From assembly GCA_022457155.1 (NCBI GenBank), contig JAJGOT010000131.1:1038501-1102500 (forward strand): 64,000 nt of DNA, read 5' to 3'. The notes under the pieces are model-generated. The model was not told the DNA's origin and searched no databases. It was given only the letters and a program-made list of their open reading frames with translations. The translations under genes were made by a program, and so were the position numbers. The stretch comes from Cladopsammia gracilis (taxonomy: Eukaryota > Cnidaria > Anthozoa > Scleractinia > Dendrophylliidae). Each line of letters opens with the position of its first letter. The first letter of the stretch is position 1. Positions 27,001 to 34,689 of the stretch are shown here, piece by piece.

Positions 27001-30000
27001 CACTTGAGGTAAGTAAAGCAATGGCTGCTGCTCTTTCATGCACATAGTATAGTACACGGATAATTAAAAAATAAACGTGTTAGGACCACGCCGCTCTATT
27101 TATAACGTGGTAATAAATTTCACTACAGCCTTATCGTGTTCTGTATACCAGTTCATGTCACCTGCCAGCGTGATTCATTGTTGTGTTCTCGAGGCTTCTT
27201 ATTTGCTGTAAGTGATGATGGAGTGTTTTGGTTTGTAGATAGTTCAAAGTTTCTTTCATGCTGATGGGGTTGGGCTTCCACTGGAACGTCTTCAGCTTGG
27301 ACCCTACAAGGTAACATTCAATGCGTATATATGTTGCGGGTGAAATCCGTTTTCAGGTTGAATCAGTATTCAATATTAATAGTTTATCCAGTATTCAATC
27401 TAGGTAATTCTTGTTGTGCTGGCATAAACCTAACAATTTGTGTTGATATATATAGTGAAAAGTTTTTTATTACGAATTGCAAATTGTGTTTTTAAAATTC
27501 CTTCGCCTGAGCCATCGGAATAATCACATATTTGGGGTTGTAGTAACTTACTTATTTAAATAGCCTATGTATTTTGCCGCAATTAAAATTAAATTATCTT
27601 ATCAGTTTAATTTTCGCGATGCTGTGTTTGTCAATATTGTTTTATCATTTGATCACCGAGTTTGTTTTATGCTTTCTTGGTGTTATTGTTATCTTTTTTG
27701 CTCGATTAGACAATTAAGATCATTCTCAGATAATTCTGGAAATCGGGGGCTACCATTGTATTGGACGGGAACAGAACAATTATTCCCAGGAAAACTACTT
27801 TTCACCGTTGTGCGCATGAGCAGAATTATTCGTAGGCAGTTATTCGCCGGTCACGTGGTGGGCTCTCGGCCAGTGAAAAGGAAGAAAAATGCATCGAATG
27901 TTAACTCGTTTTATTGTGTATGGAACGTTATCGTGTTTTACATAGTGATGACTTGCTCATTCATTGCTGGTTAGTTTAAATGTTCAATATTATGACTGTT
28001 TATGTTTCTGTTATTTCCTTAGACTCTGAATGAAACCCTCAACATGCGCAAGCTTTCTACGATTGAATTAATTCAGCATTACTTTGCTGCGAAGTGCGAG
28101 GAACAGGTATGGATCCGATCAGGGCACTAGGGATAACATTCAGTGCACTTTTACACTTATATCTCGTTCAAACAAACGCTTAAACATGTTTAAATGAATG
28201 ACTCAAACTACCTGGAATGGTAATAAAAGTCACTAAAGTTTCTTTTAGTAAACATTTCACTCCAAATATTATAGAAAATATCTCCTAACCTCCCGTAATA
28301 TTTGGAGTGAAATGTTTACTAAAAGAAACTTTAGTGACTTTTATTACCATTCCAGGTAGTTTGAGTCATATTCATTTAAAAACGTTCAAGGTAGAGGCTA
28401 AAAACATAATGAGTTAGAGCAAATGTATAAACGTTGTCCAGTTTACGCTTCGAAGACTGCAGTACAGGCAGCTAAAAGCTCGAATTTTTATTAACCTTTT
28501 TAGCCAGAGAACGTTTTAATATTTACTCATTATGATTAAACCTGGCTGCGGTTCTTCAATTTTCTTGCTAAAACGTAGTTAAACTAAACGACATTTAAAG
28601 ACGTTTAGCCGTTGGTGTGAATGGGGCTTCAGATTCAGAATAATACTGCACTGACTGAAAGTACTGCTCAAGAGCTTTCATTCGAGTAGTCACACTTAAA
28701 TTCCATCCATAGTCTTAAAGGATAGAACCACTTTGCACAGCACCACAGGAAAGTTCTGCTAAATAGCTTTATTTAAATTGTGGCACTTTAGGATTTCATC
28801 CACAGACTCAAAATTTAGAGCCACCTTGTGGAGGATAATAACCAGCGCCACAGAAAAGTACTAAATAGCTTTCATTTGAATGGTCATACTTTAGGATTTC
28901 ATCCACAGACTCAAAAGTTAGAACCAGCTTGTGCAGCATATTAAACACTGCCGCAGGAAAGTCCTGCTAAATAGCTTTTATTTGAATAGTAGTATATTCT
29001 CAGTTATTGCATTGTTGTTAAAACAAAACTCTCAAACACGAACCTTTCGGTAAAATCTATTGTATCATATCGATTCCTGTCTTGTAACTCCAGAAGGATA
29101 AATGTTATTACCTTTGCTGAATTTTCCCTCTTAGGAAAAAGTCGAAGAGAAATACGGGGCTGTGACATTTAAAGTTTTCTATGATTTTAACAACCAAAAG
29201 CTACAAGTGGAAGGTAGGTTACTTCATAACTGACCGGTATTGGTATGTGCACGGGCACGGGCACGGGCACGGGCACGGGGAATGGGAACGGGCACGGGCA
29301 CGGGCACGGGCACGGGCTGCTAGTTCGTTTCTGGTATGATTCATGTGTTCCATGAAGTTCAGTAGTAAAGTACAGACGTAACTGAGTTGATAAAGTAGGT
29401 TGGCCACCGGAAAGAAGTTCAAAAGCTGACGTTTCGAGTGTTAGCCATTCATCAGAGACAAATCCTTAACTGCTGATGGGTTCCCCCACCCCCCACCTCC
29501 CGCTCAGAATTCTTTCTTCCGTACTCATTTGTATACATGGGGGAGAGGCGAGGTGGAGTTATGCTTATGGTCAAAGGACAACATACGAGGGCAGAGTTCA
29601 GATTTCACGAACCACCGAATTTAAGTTCAATCGATTGTAAATGCTCCTCCACATTAGTCAGTGTAGTAGTATTTAAGGAGGCAGAAATGGAGTAAATGTG
29701 GTCGCGTTGATTTCTGCAGGGAACTGCTACTTTTGAAATTTTATGTTATTTTGATAATCACATCATGGTTCGTCTTTTTCAGTTTTGAATGCAAAAAATC
29801 TTCCACCTTTGGACACAAATGGTAGGTCTACTGTTCGGCTTAATCGCCCAAATGTTGTTGGTTGGATTTTTCCTCTTAGTCTCATATTCGTTATCATAAT
29901 TTACCATAATTTGGAGCAAAGGAAATCTCAAAAAAGTCAAACTCAAACAAATTTAATGGTCACAACACATAAACTACCCACCCCCAAAGTCCTTCCTAAC

Positions 30001-32799
30001 GTGGAGGGATACCTCGTTTTAGCAGACTCTTTTCTTAAATTTACACGCGAAGAAGGTCATTTTTTTGTTCATCTTTCTCCTATCCAGCTGGCCACCTTTT
30101 TTAGCTCTGTAAAGGAGACATTTGAAGCTGATTTGAACTTGATCCTTGATCCTTACTCTTTTCCACTCTGTTGATCCCTTCTGCTCTTAATCTGTTTTTA
30201 AACGATGTTGTTGAATGTATTGCAGGATTGTGTGACCCGTATGTGACCTTAAGGCTCCTACCAGAGGATTTCTTTGGCAAGGAAGCCAAGAAAACGAAGA
30301 CCATCAAGAATACATTGTTTCCTCTTTTTGACGACCAGTTCGATTTGTAAGTACATACTGTCATGAAGTCTGAAGTAACCTGTTGTCATTTGGTGTTGAT
30401 TTTGTTTACCACACAAGCGAAGTACAAAAAAACAAAGACAAGTTTTATTTCATCACGGTAAAATATCAGTATTTACAATATAGAAATTAACTCCATTAAC
30501 TGGTTTACATATTTTCGGAGTTCATATGTGATGCAATTCTAGCAACGTTTTGCTTATTGTTTTGTATTTTACATGCTACAAATTCTAAAATTAATAATAT
30601 GCCCCAGGCCTGCCGCCTTCCCTTGTAGAAATACCCGTCTGGTACGGTATTATATGAACAGAACCTCATTTTCTTATCTGGAATCAATTAGCATACATGT
30701 CTGAGGGTCTAATCAAGTAGTCATACCCTCATTTCGAACTAATCTCAGGAGATTCTGCCCGAGCGTTATTGGAAGATTTTTTTGGAATAGTATTCCGCAA
30801 TTAATCAGAGACAAACCATCTAAAAAGATGTTTAGAAAAGCACTTTTATGCTGGTACCTTGCTCAATACTAATGAAACATCGTCTTTTTGACATTTTACC
30901 GAGCTATTTATAAGTTTTCCTTTACTTTTTTACTAAAAAATTACAAGTTTTTTGTTTATACTGACGTAACTTTAGGGGCACAATATTAGTTTATCTAGAT
31001 GTGCCCCTCTCCTCTCCTTCCTATTTCTAATGTGACCTAATTTAAGTATTATCATCTGCAAAGGTTTGAAAAAAATAATAAATGAAAAAATGAAATGAAA
31101 TGTCTGAGGGTTTGAAATTGACATGATAATGGAGATGGTACTGATATAATCATTGATTCTAAGTCACCGAAATATCCAATGAACAGAGCTGAATGGCCGC
31201 ATTACGGAGATGTCCGTTTTATGAGGAGTAGAGTTCATTTGATTTTTTATCTATTCATTGTTACTTGAGCTATTCGGAATAAGGAGGTGTCCGCATTAGG
31301 GAGAGGTTTAACTGTACTTAACCCTTAAACCCCCAAGAGTGTCAAACATCAAAATTCAAGAAAATTTCCAAATTTCATTTTGTAAAATATTGAAAAACAA
31401 ATGGTACCGTGCAAAAGTACTGCCAAAGAGGTTTCATTTGAATGGTCACACCATAGGATTTCCTTGACAGACTCAAAAGTTAGAACAAATGGTACCATGC
31501 AAAAGTACTGCCAAAGAGGTTTCATTTGAATGGTCACACCGTAGGATTTCATCCACAGACTCAAAAGTTAGAACAAATGGTACCATGCAAAAGTACTGCT
31601 GAAGAGGTTTCATTTGAATGGTCACACCATAGGATTTCATCCACAGACTCAAAAGTTAGAACTACATAACATGTCTTCGTAATTGACTCTGGGAGTGAAA
31701 GGGTTAAACATGCAATTAAATGAAATGCCACAAAGGAAAAACAAAACCCAATGCATATACAGTGTTCTCCGATCATTTTGTTTCATATTTCCAGTGACGT
31801 TGAATCCGAGCTGTTGAAAGAGACTGGTGCCTGCTTGCATATGACTGTGATGGATTATGACGTGTTTTCAAATGATGATATCGCTGGTCACGTGTTTTTC
31901 AATTTGAACAATATTCTTGGTTTGCGTGAAGTTGCGGCAGGAGGCTTTGGGAACGTACCGCAAGAAACACGAAATATCTTCCATCCCAAACCTGAAGGCC
32001 AGTACTTTGAAGGTACGTGCATGTGATTAGTTATTTTTTTTGTGTGTGTGTGTGTTATGCTGTTGCCATGCCACTTATTTCTGATCTGTTGGGTCTTATG
32101 TTAAGCTGGAGAGAAACACTGCAAATTGAAACCAACAGCAGTGATTGAAGTTTCCTTTTTCCCCTTCAGTTGAACTTTCTCTGGTTTGAAGTGAACAGCT
32201 CGGCTTAACATTTTAGGTGGTCGACGACAATGGGCACCATTGTATTTAATTTAAGAAACATCCATTTTCCATTGTCAACGTATGTTTCCATTACCTTCGA
32301 AAGCAATAAAAATGTTCACATCCATTTCTTTTTCACAAAATCCTTCTTACTTATACGTTTTCCGTTTCATATTTACTTATAATTTTGTGTCGGAATCCTT
32401 CAATTTTTCGAAGAATTTGATTTCTTCTACAATCCCATAGAAACAGTTTCCCAATTATTATAAAGTAGTTTAGCAATCTAAACAAAGGGCTTGTAGTAAC
32501 ATTTATTATTCCAAGCAAAATATTTTGTAGAGTAAGGTGAGCTTGCTGATTTGAGAGAAGGCACCAATAGGATTCGAAATCATTCCAAAACTTCTTGGAA
32601 TGAGAGCATAAGTAGAGTAAGTGATATAGCGATTCCGATAGGGTTTGACAGAAAGTACATAAATCATTCACTTAAAGACGTTTGTTTCAATATAGCTTTG
32701 TTTATTGTAGTTCTCGAGTCACGTGACGAAGAAACAGCACAGCTGTTCGTGAAAGCAGAGAAAGACTTGTACGAGAAGACCGTTAGTGCTCATGCGTGA
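1199..32799 (+). CDS. BAIAP3: BAI1-associated protein 3-like (Munc13/UNC13D family) vesicle-priming protein, complete
   Basis: Munc13-family protein. Known members tether and prime dense-core or secretory vesicles for Ca2+-triggered fusion through SNAREs in the cytoplasm. Exons read by hand: 1199-1299, 4099-4180, 5693-5797, 7436-7543, 8107-8166, 8915-8942, 11352-11390, 12259-12454, 12999-13043, 13928-14005, 15141-15237, 16242-16349, 16977-17081, 17472-17578, 18017-18134, 18541-18665, 19157-19241, 19666-19722, 20404-20501, 20928-20976, 21888-22033, 22245-22368, 22727-22795, 23489-23563, 24523-24627, 25208-25423, 25776-25844, 26575-26654, 26818-26884, 26967-27008, 27239-27310, 28023-28106, 29135-29213, 29783-29821, 30226-30346, 31795-32012, 32711-32799. 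All introns are GT-AG, phases agree throughout, and the total is 3486 nt (1161 aa plus TGA). The order C2A (about 155-345), MHD1 (to about 687), MHD2 (about 843-930), C2B (about 985-1130) and the length match BAIAP3, and also its relative UNC13D; the choice between them is inference. The main uncertainty is the 5' end, because of the alternative first exon. Confidence 0.93.
1991..2124 (+). CDS. BAIAP3: Possible alternative first exon of the BAIAP3-like gene
   Basis: An ATG at 1991 opens 44 codons plus 2 nt and ends at a good donor (GTAAGA at 2125). The exon ends in phase 2, exactly like the exon at 1199-1299, so either can splice to 4099. In both cases the split codon becomes Arg (AG|A or CG|A). 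The encoded N-terminus (MSSDGSGETQQKRERLRKSR...) is Arg/Lys-rich, as is the one from 1199 (MAARLKFGKKRGRKERR...). Splicing through it would give 1172 aa. It cannot be an internal exon after 1299, since 134 nt would break the frame. I infer two promoters or alternative first exons; no transcript evidence is available here. Confidence 0.55.
3283..3316 (-). ncRNA. Hammerhead-ribozyme-like motif, left arm
   Basis: This is the same motif as at 3506-3539, on the opposite strand, because it lies in the other arm of the inverted repeat. Confidence 0.45.
3506..3539 (+). ncRNA. Hammerhead-ribozyme-like motif, right arm
   Basis: The order is CAC (stem I), CTGAAGA core at 3509-3515, stem II GGCA/TGCC with GGAT loop, GAAA at 3529-3532, TGTT, then GTG pairing back to CAC. 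The core position that differs from CTGATGA is the variable one (N7). It has GTT in place of the usual GTC before stem I, so activity is uncertain. Confidence 0.45.
4255..4478 (+). mobile_element. Truncated copy of the 15.4-kb TIR/tRNA-like element family
   Basis: It shares long stretches with 15392-15740, including the right terminal repeat (CCAACCTGATTTTGGAGTAT). The left end is missing. Confidence 0.7.
4511..5213. mobile_element. About 700-bp inverted-repeat element
   Basis: The ends ATGTAAGTTGACAGTC and GACTGTCAACTTACAT (right end 5198-5213) are inverted copies. Sub-terminal 'tcctcgaaa/actcgat' repeats follow. A second, 5'-truncated copy lies at 8395-8797. Confidence 0.7.
5431..5512 (+). 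repeat. 18-bp minisatellite (GTAAGGTGGACACCCCT)
   Basis: About five imperfect tandem units occur here, with isolated units at about 5232 and 5555. It is intronic. Confidence 0.7.
5984..6512. mobile_element. Inverted-repeat element with about 60-bp arms
   Basis: The left arm (5984-6046) has GGGCCCAGACAAACTGTGTG. It is mirrored by the right arm (about 6450-6512), with GTTTGTGTGGGCTCCC. The 112-codon open frame inside (6133-6471) has no recognisable product. Confidence 0.65.
8395..8797. mobile_element. Second, truncated copy of the 4.5-kb element
   Basis: It aligns with 4790-5213 (shared GAGGAATAAATC and GACTGTCAACTTACAT), diverged by many substitutions. It lies just upstream of the 28-nt microexon. 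Confidence 0.65.
9932..10928. mobile_element. About 1-kb element with GC-rich termini
   Basis: The ends GGGTTTTGCTAAAAGC (9932-9947) and GCTTTTAGCAAAACCC (10913-10928) are inverted copies. Inside lie a 9-bp GC minisatellite and, at 10300-10520, many imperfect gccaggaaagcttggcc-type repeats. No transposase is visible, so it is non-autonomous. Confidence 0.7.
9949..10027 (+). repeat. 9-bp GC minisatellite (GGCCCGGCG)n
   Basis: About eight near-perfect tandem units sit next to the left end of the 1-kb element. Open frames of Gly/Pro/Arg repeats on both strands are by-products of the repeat. Confidence 0.9.
11402..11434 (+). repeat. (TTTA)n at the tail of a retroelement remnant
   Basis: This simple repeat lies next to the minus-strand hammerhead-like motif at 11472-11510. 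On the minus strand it reads as a (TAAA)n tail downstream of that motif. Confidence 0.8.
11472..11510 (-). ncRNA. Degenerate hammerhead-ribozyme-like motif
   Basis: On the minus strand: CAC, then TTGATAA (core with two changes from CTGATGA), stem II GACGTT/AACGTC, GAAACGTC, then GTG pairing with CAC. Both stems are intact. The core changes (C3 to U, G8 to A) predict loss of cleavage. Confidence 0.45.
11710..11982 (-). mobile_element. Copy 1 of the 270-280-bp GAGTGTCG-ended MITE family
   Basis: The family is defined by inverted ends (GAGCACTTTTCAATTGAGTG / CACTCAATTG...GCTC) and a conserved CCAATCAGA-rich interior with CGCGGGAAAACGC. Copies lie at 11710-11982, 13628-13909, 17661-17930 and 63855-64000. 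This one is inverted relative to the other three. Confidence 0.75.
12661..12831 (+). repeat. Dispersed intronic repeat, copy 1
   Basis: AGCAGTAATCAGAGATTATG through TTCTTCGAACGCGAT is shared with 20047-20226, with a short deletion here. Its origin is unknown. Confidence 0.7.
13628..13909 (+). mobile_element. Copy 2 of the GAGTGTCG-ended MITE family
   Basis: Both inverted ends are intact. It sits immediately upstream of the exon at 13928, 18 bp from the acceptor site, so it supplies part of the pyrimidine tract region. Confidence 0.8.
14088..14455 (+). repeat. Diverged tandem array, unit about 60 bp
   Basis: About six units share ACGTACGGAGAAACGTCGAG and GACAAGACGTATTTAATGCC. A related stretch lies at 44930-45010. 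Confidence 0.75.
14682..14823. mobile_element. Foldback element with ATCCACTGGATAGTGATTTA arms
   Basis: The left half (ttgttcaaaagatggataac ...) and right half (... cttttgaacaa) are inverted copies over about 65 bp. A partial copy is at 43951-44045. Confidence 0.75.
14971..15037 (+). repeat. (TTGA)n microsatellite
   Basis: About 16 tetranucleotide units with two GATC interruptions. Confidence 0.95.
15392..15740. mobile_element. Complete TIR element with an internal tRNA-like B box
   Basis: The 43-bp ends start GACTAGAATGGATACTCCAA and end with its inverse (…TTGGAGTATCCATTCTAGTC). On the minus strand the interior has GGTTCAATCCTGA (about 15529-15541), a Pol III B-box match, preceded by TGGTACTCTGG-like A-box sequence. 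Related copies are at 4255-4478 and 61882-62190. Confidence 0.75.
16435..16518. mobile_element. 66-bp hairpin insertion with 9-bp target duplication
   Basis: The hairpin 16444-16509 (TACCCTGGGTACCAGAGG ... CCTCTGGCACCCAGGGTA) is flanked on both sides by CGGCTGAGC (16435-16443 and 16510-16518). Confidence 0.8.
16657..16942 (+). repeat. Dispersed intronic repeat, family of 16.7/24.7/35.4 kb, copy 1
   Basis: It shares CACGGTCTGATCACGTGCGC, GTTACCCTCTGACG and AATCAACCAAT with 24722-25003, and part with 35400-35605. It is followed directly by the exon at 16977. Confidence 0.75.
17661..17930 (+). mobile_element. Copy 3 of the GAGTGTCG-ended MITE family
   Basis: It has the same interior as copy 2 (GGCGCCAAGCGCGGGAAAAC), with a short internal deletion. 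Confidence 0.75.
18695..18960 (+). mobile_element. tRNA-derived SINE
   Basis: The head has an A box (TGGTGTAGTGG, 18702-18712) and a B box (GGTTCGATCC, 18745-18754). A conserved body with CTCCGAGAGGTTTTTCTCCG follows, and an A/T tail near 18940. Confidence 0.75.
20047..20226 (+). repeat. Dispersed intronic repeat, copy 2 of the 12.7-kb family
   Basis: See 12661-12831. This copy retains about 25 bp that the other lacks. Confidence 0.7.
20287..20318 (+). repeat. (TTTA)n microsatellite
   Basis: About eight TTTA units precede a pyrimidine-rich stretch upstream of the acceptor at 20403. Confidence 0.85.
21265..21345 (-). mobile_element. tRNA-derived SINE head, minus strand
   Basis: The minus strand has A-box-like GTGGCAGAAACACTAGGGC and B-box-like GAGTTCAAGTTCC. 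The acceptor stem does not pair, so it is not a functional tRNA gene. Confidence 0.6.
21415..21535 (+). mobile_element. tRNA-derived SINE head followed by a degenerate hammerhead-like motif
   Basis: The A box TAGCTCAGTGGTAAGAGC and B box GGTTCGATTCC (21466-21476) are clear. The 7-bp acceptor stem cannot form, so this is a SINE and not a tRNA gene. Directly downstream, the minus strand reads CTGATAA ... TTGAAACGTT (about 21505-21530), a weak relative of the hammerhead-like motifs. Confidence 0.55.
22897..23313 (+). mobile_element. Inverted-repeat element shared with the SVEP1-like gene, copy 1
   Basis: The ends CTTGGCTTGC and GCAAGCCAAG are inverted copies. The interior shares ACACCAAGATGGCCGCTCCA and more with 57413-57912, in the opposite orientation. 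Confidence 0.75.
23601..24066. mobile_element. TIR element with repeated CGACCGGGACGAT motifs
   Basis: The ends GGCTGGTTCTCATATAATCG and its inverse (24047-24066) are exact. TTTA flanks suggest a short target duplication. CATATGAGAA and CGACCGGGACGA recur several times on both strands. Confidence 0.8.
24229..24281. repeat. Short GC-rich hairpin
   Basis: AGAGCCTTCGGT and ACCGAAGGCTCG pair around a CCGCGC-rich loop. Confidence 0.6.
24722..25003 (+). repeat. Dispersed intronic repeat, copy 2 of the 16.7-kb family
   Basis: It is largely collinear with 16657-16942, including AGTCATTAAGT at the start and TATATAACAAG at the end. Confidence 0.75.
25946..26193. mobile_element. MITE with CGTTCTAACATTGTT ends
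   Basis: The ends are inverted copies (CCAATCGTTCTAACATTGTT / AACAATGTTAGAACGTTTAG). The interior repeats the CAACATGTTG-type motif. It abuts the palindromic element at 26198. A related stretch is at 60950-61190. Confidence 0.65.
26198..26317. mobile_element. Palindromic 120-bp MITE, copy 1
   Basis: Arms of about 50 bp (GTTCAAACGTCGAACTTCAC ...) flank a 20-nt loop. Other copies are at 43177-43295, 48437-48556 and, degenerate, about 54206-54320. Confidence 0.85.
28191..28378. repeat. 80-bp-arm inverted repeat, about 26-nt spacer
   Basis: 28191-28270 is nearly the exact reverse complement of 28297-28378 (shared CTACCTGGAATGGTAATAAA). It is intronic. Confidence 0.85.
28632..28995 (+). repeat. 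Diverged minisatellite, unit about 105-112 bp, related to the 31.4-kb array
   Basis: About three units share AGGATTTCATCCACAGACTC and AGTTAGAACCA with the array at 31397-31660. Confidence 0.7.
29248..29316 (+). repeat. (GGGCAC)n hexanucleotide repeat
   Basis: About eleven units, with one interruption, start 35 nt after the donor at 29214. Confidence 0.95.
29428..29455 (-). other. Degenerate hammerhead-like motif
   Basis: The minus strand has an intact CTGATGA core and GAAACGTC. Stem II (GAATG/CACTC) has a mismatch and overlaps the core, and stem I is only 2 bp. Confidence 0.3.
30700..31105 (+). pseudogene. Non-LTR retroelement 3' fragment (end of reverse transcriptase plus 3' UTR)
   Basis: The frame reads FWNSIPQLIRDKPSKKMF then RKALLCWYLAQY and a stop. 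This is the usual C-terminal signature of cnidarian non-LTR polymerases (WNSLP..IR...S...FK..L). It is followed by about 200 nt and a simple A/T-rich tail (aaataataaatgaaaaaatg). It sits in the intron between 30346 and 31795. Confidence 0.6.
31320..31705. mobile_element. TIR element carrying an 88-bp triple tandem repeat
   Basis: The ends AACCCTTAAACCCCCAAGAG and its inverse (…GGGAGTGAAAGGGTT) flank three 87-88-bp units starting at 31397, 31484 and 31572. A single-unit relative in the opposite orientation is at 38524-38727. Confidence 0.8.
32344..32675 (-). pseudogene. LINE C-terminal fragment (zinc-knuckle region), antisense in the last intron of the BAIAP3-like gene
   Basis: The minus-strand reading frame contains CTFCQTLSESLYHLLYLC then FWNDFESYW, and later LLNYFIIIGKLFLWDCRR. 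This is the same layout as the C-terminus of the LINE at 46.4-47.2 kb (CPLCG...HMLIQC...FWNTFQEWW). It is 5'-truncated and lies wholly within intron 32013-32710. Confidence 0.65.
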
Positions 32800-33310
32800 G
32801 GAAGCATGCTCTCTCTGATGATATTCCTGGAAAACGATAAAAGATGCCGTACAACAGATTCCCTGGTGAAGCAGTGTCTGCAACCAACCAGTCATTAAAG
32901 TTACCCGGATGTGGTTGCGCTTCCGAGTGGTTCCTGGTTGACTTTATTTTATTATACGATAATTCTTTTCTTAAACAGAGGCAATACTTAAATCTGAGAA
33001 GCGCTGTCTGGTTTATTGAACACAACTTATTGTAATTTTCAAAAATAAAAGAATGGAAAAAATACGGAAAGTTAAGGGGCCCACCCAGGAAAATCACAGT
33101 AAAGCAGCAGCCAGCGATTGCCCGACTTCTGTTAGAACAATTGAGTGTTTCTGTCAAGGGACTGACAATTGTCTGCGGAAATTTCAGTTGGGGGCAAATG
33201 TTAGCCCGAGAACGCCAACATTTCAAGATTTGAAAAAGGCAAAACCCAGCGGACGACATTCCCGTCTAAAACAAGGCCTGCTAGAGCACTGATTTTCAGT
33301 CTAATAAATC
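32800..33310 (+). other. 3' UTR and poly(A) signals of the BAIAP3-like gene
   Basis: The stop codon TGA ends at 32799. AATAAA hexamers follow at 33044-33049, 33303-33308 and 33503-33508; any of these could end the transcript. The sequence is single-copy in appearance within the window. Confidence 0.5.
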
Positions 33311-33892
33311 ATGTATTCTAGAGAGTTCGCTCTTGTTTAAATCGATATTCTTCATCTGGGTGCAATAGCGACTTGGCTTCTTGCTAAGTAACAGCTGCAA
33401 CTCGTCGCTTCAAGCCTGTCTAAAGTCATCTATTTTGATTTTGCACAGTGTATAACCTAGACTAGATTCTTTATAAATTGTTAGGGTTCCAGATATTTGG
33501 TGAATAAATCATTTGACTTTAGGAGGCTCTCTTGAGTTTTAACAAAAGCACCTACCCTAACTATTATGAGTTACAAAATAAAGCCTAATTTTTTTTGTCT
33601 TGCAATTTTGGTTCACTAGATCAGTTTACCAGTAAGAATGCAAACGTGTGTGTGCATAATTTTCAGTTTGTTGGGTACTCACCGTAAGGCGCATCGCACT
33701 GTATTAAGCAGTAAAAGAAACCGAGATTTTTTTTTTTTTTCAAATCCAATATTTAACTGTTAATGCCCTGGATATCTTTATAATTTTGCCTAAGTTGGTG
33801 TCATGTGTTTTTTTATTGGAATATGTGCTATCCTATTTAACCAAATTTCTCTGCTCACAAATTTGTTTTTATTTCCTCATCTCCTTCCGAGG

Positions 33893-34170
33893 TTATCATA
33901 AAGAAATAAAAAACGCGCCGAGTGCATTATTGAGTTATATAAGCACGCGGGAATTTTTAAGAACACGAGAGAAGTGCAGTGAGTGTGCACTTCTCGAGTG
34001 TTCTTAAAAATTCCTAAGTGCTTATGATAACTCAACAATGTAAAACAAGTTTTTTTGTATTTATTTTATAAAATAAACTGTGTTATAATGAACCTTACGT
34101 CACGCGCGTGCTTTATCGAGTTATAATAAACTCGGTTTAACCAATCATAGCGCGCGCATTTCCTTGAACA
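33893..34170. mobile_element. Palindromic AT-rich element
   Basis: Arms about 33928-33978 and 33985-34037 are inverted copies (TTTTTAAGAACACGAGAGAA / TGTTCTTAAAAATTCC). The flanking sequence is rich in cgcgcg and tta. Confidence 0.6.
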
Positions 34171-34500
34171 TTTTATAAAGCGTAGTAACATTAGGGTAAC
34201 TACAAATTGTATTTCGTCGCCATAAATAGTTCTATTTTAGAAGAAGATAAAAAAAAATGGTACGTTGAAGAAATAGAATAGTTGTGATGTTAATGTAAAA
34301 GTTATTTTTACTGTGAAGTATAAAATAAAGAAATTCCCAGATAAAGTTACCACTAACCTTCTCGGGTGCTTTCTGGGGAAATCTTGTAGAATATCATACA
34401 GGGGTATTCACTTGTATTTATTAATTGGATACCGAACCACAAATGTTAACCATTAAATGGTAGGCTGACCACCCACGTCAATTTTATGAGAGAGTTGCCC

Positions 34501-34600
34501 ATGGAAGGTCCGACTATAAAGCCGATGAAAGGTCCGACTATAAAGCCGATGAAAGGTCAGATCATAAAGCCCATGAAAGGTCCGACAAGAAAGCCCATGA
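34501..34600 (+). repeat. 24-bp minisatellite (ATGAAAGGTCCGACTATAAA...)
   Basis: Four imperfect units. It follows a short sequence (ACCCACGTCAATTTTAT) also seen at 63472, which is likewise followed by short tandem repeats. Confidence 0.85.
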
Positions 34601-34662
34601 CAGGGTTTCTTGTTAGTTTAAGTAAAAGTTGGCCAATATAAAATGTACGACAGATTCGAGGT

Positions 34663-34689
34663 GCGGGGGGGGGGGGGGGGGGGGGGGGG
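34663..34689 (+). repeat. Poly(G) tract
   Basis: A run of about 26 G; a second lies at 39616-39634. Such runs are error-prone in assemblies. Confidence 0.9.

Larger units (their letters stand above)
25776..27310 (+). other. Exons encoding the MHD2 region
   Basis: Exons 25776-25844, 26575-26654, 26818-26884, 26967-27008 and 27239-27310 encode LLQYLDDDLMVLNTSVFKSV, then FERILHFIWEIVIENF and FHADGVGLPLERLQ. This leucine-rich helical pattern with the LD..L and LW/IW positions is typical of Munc homology domain 2. Confidence 0.75.
29135..32012 (+). other. Exons encoding the C-terminal C2 domain (C2B)
   Basis: Exons 29135-29213, 29783-29821, 30226-30346 and 31795-32012 encode VTFKVFYDFNNQKLQVEVLN, the loop-1 motif DTNGLCDPYV and the loop-3 motif VMDYDVFSNDDIAGHV. 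The acidic ligands are present in both loops. The 39-nt exon 29783-29821 has the same length and phases as the corresponding C2A exon at 11352-11390. Confidence 0.85.

Noticed and set aside
29785..30174. 129-codon open frame starting in the C2B exon
   Set aside because: Only the first 13 codons are exon; the rest is intron read-through past the donor at 29822.
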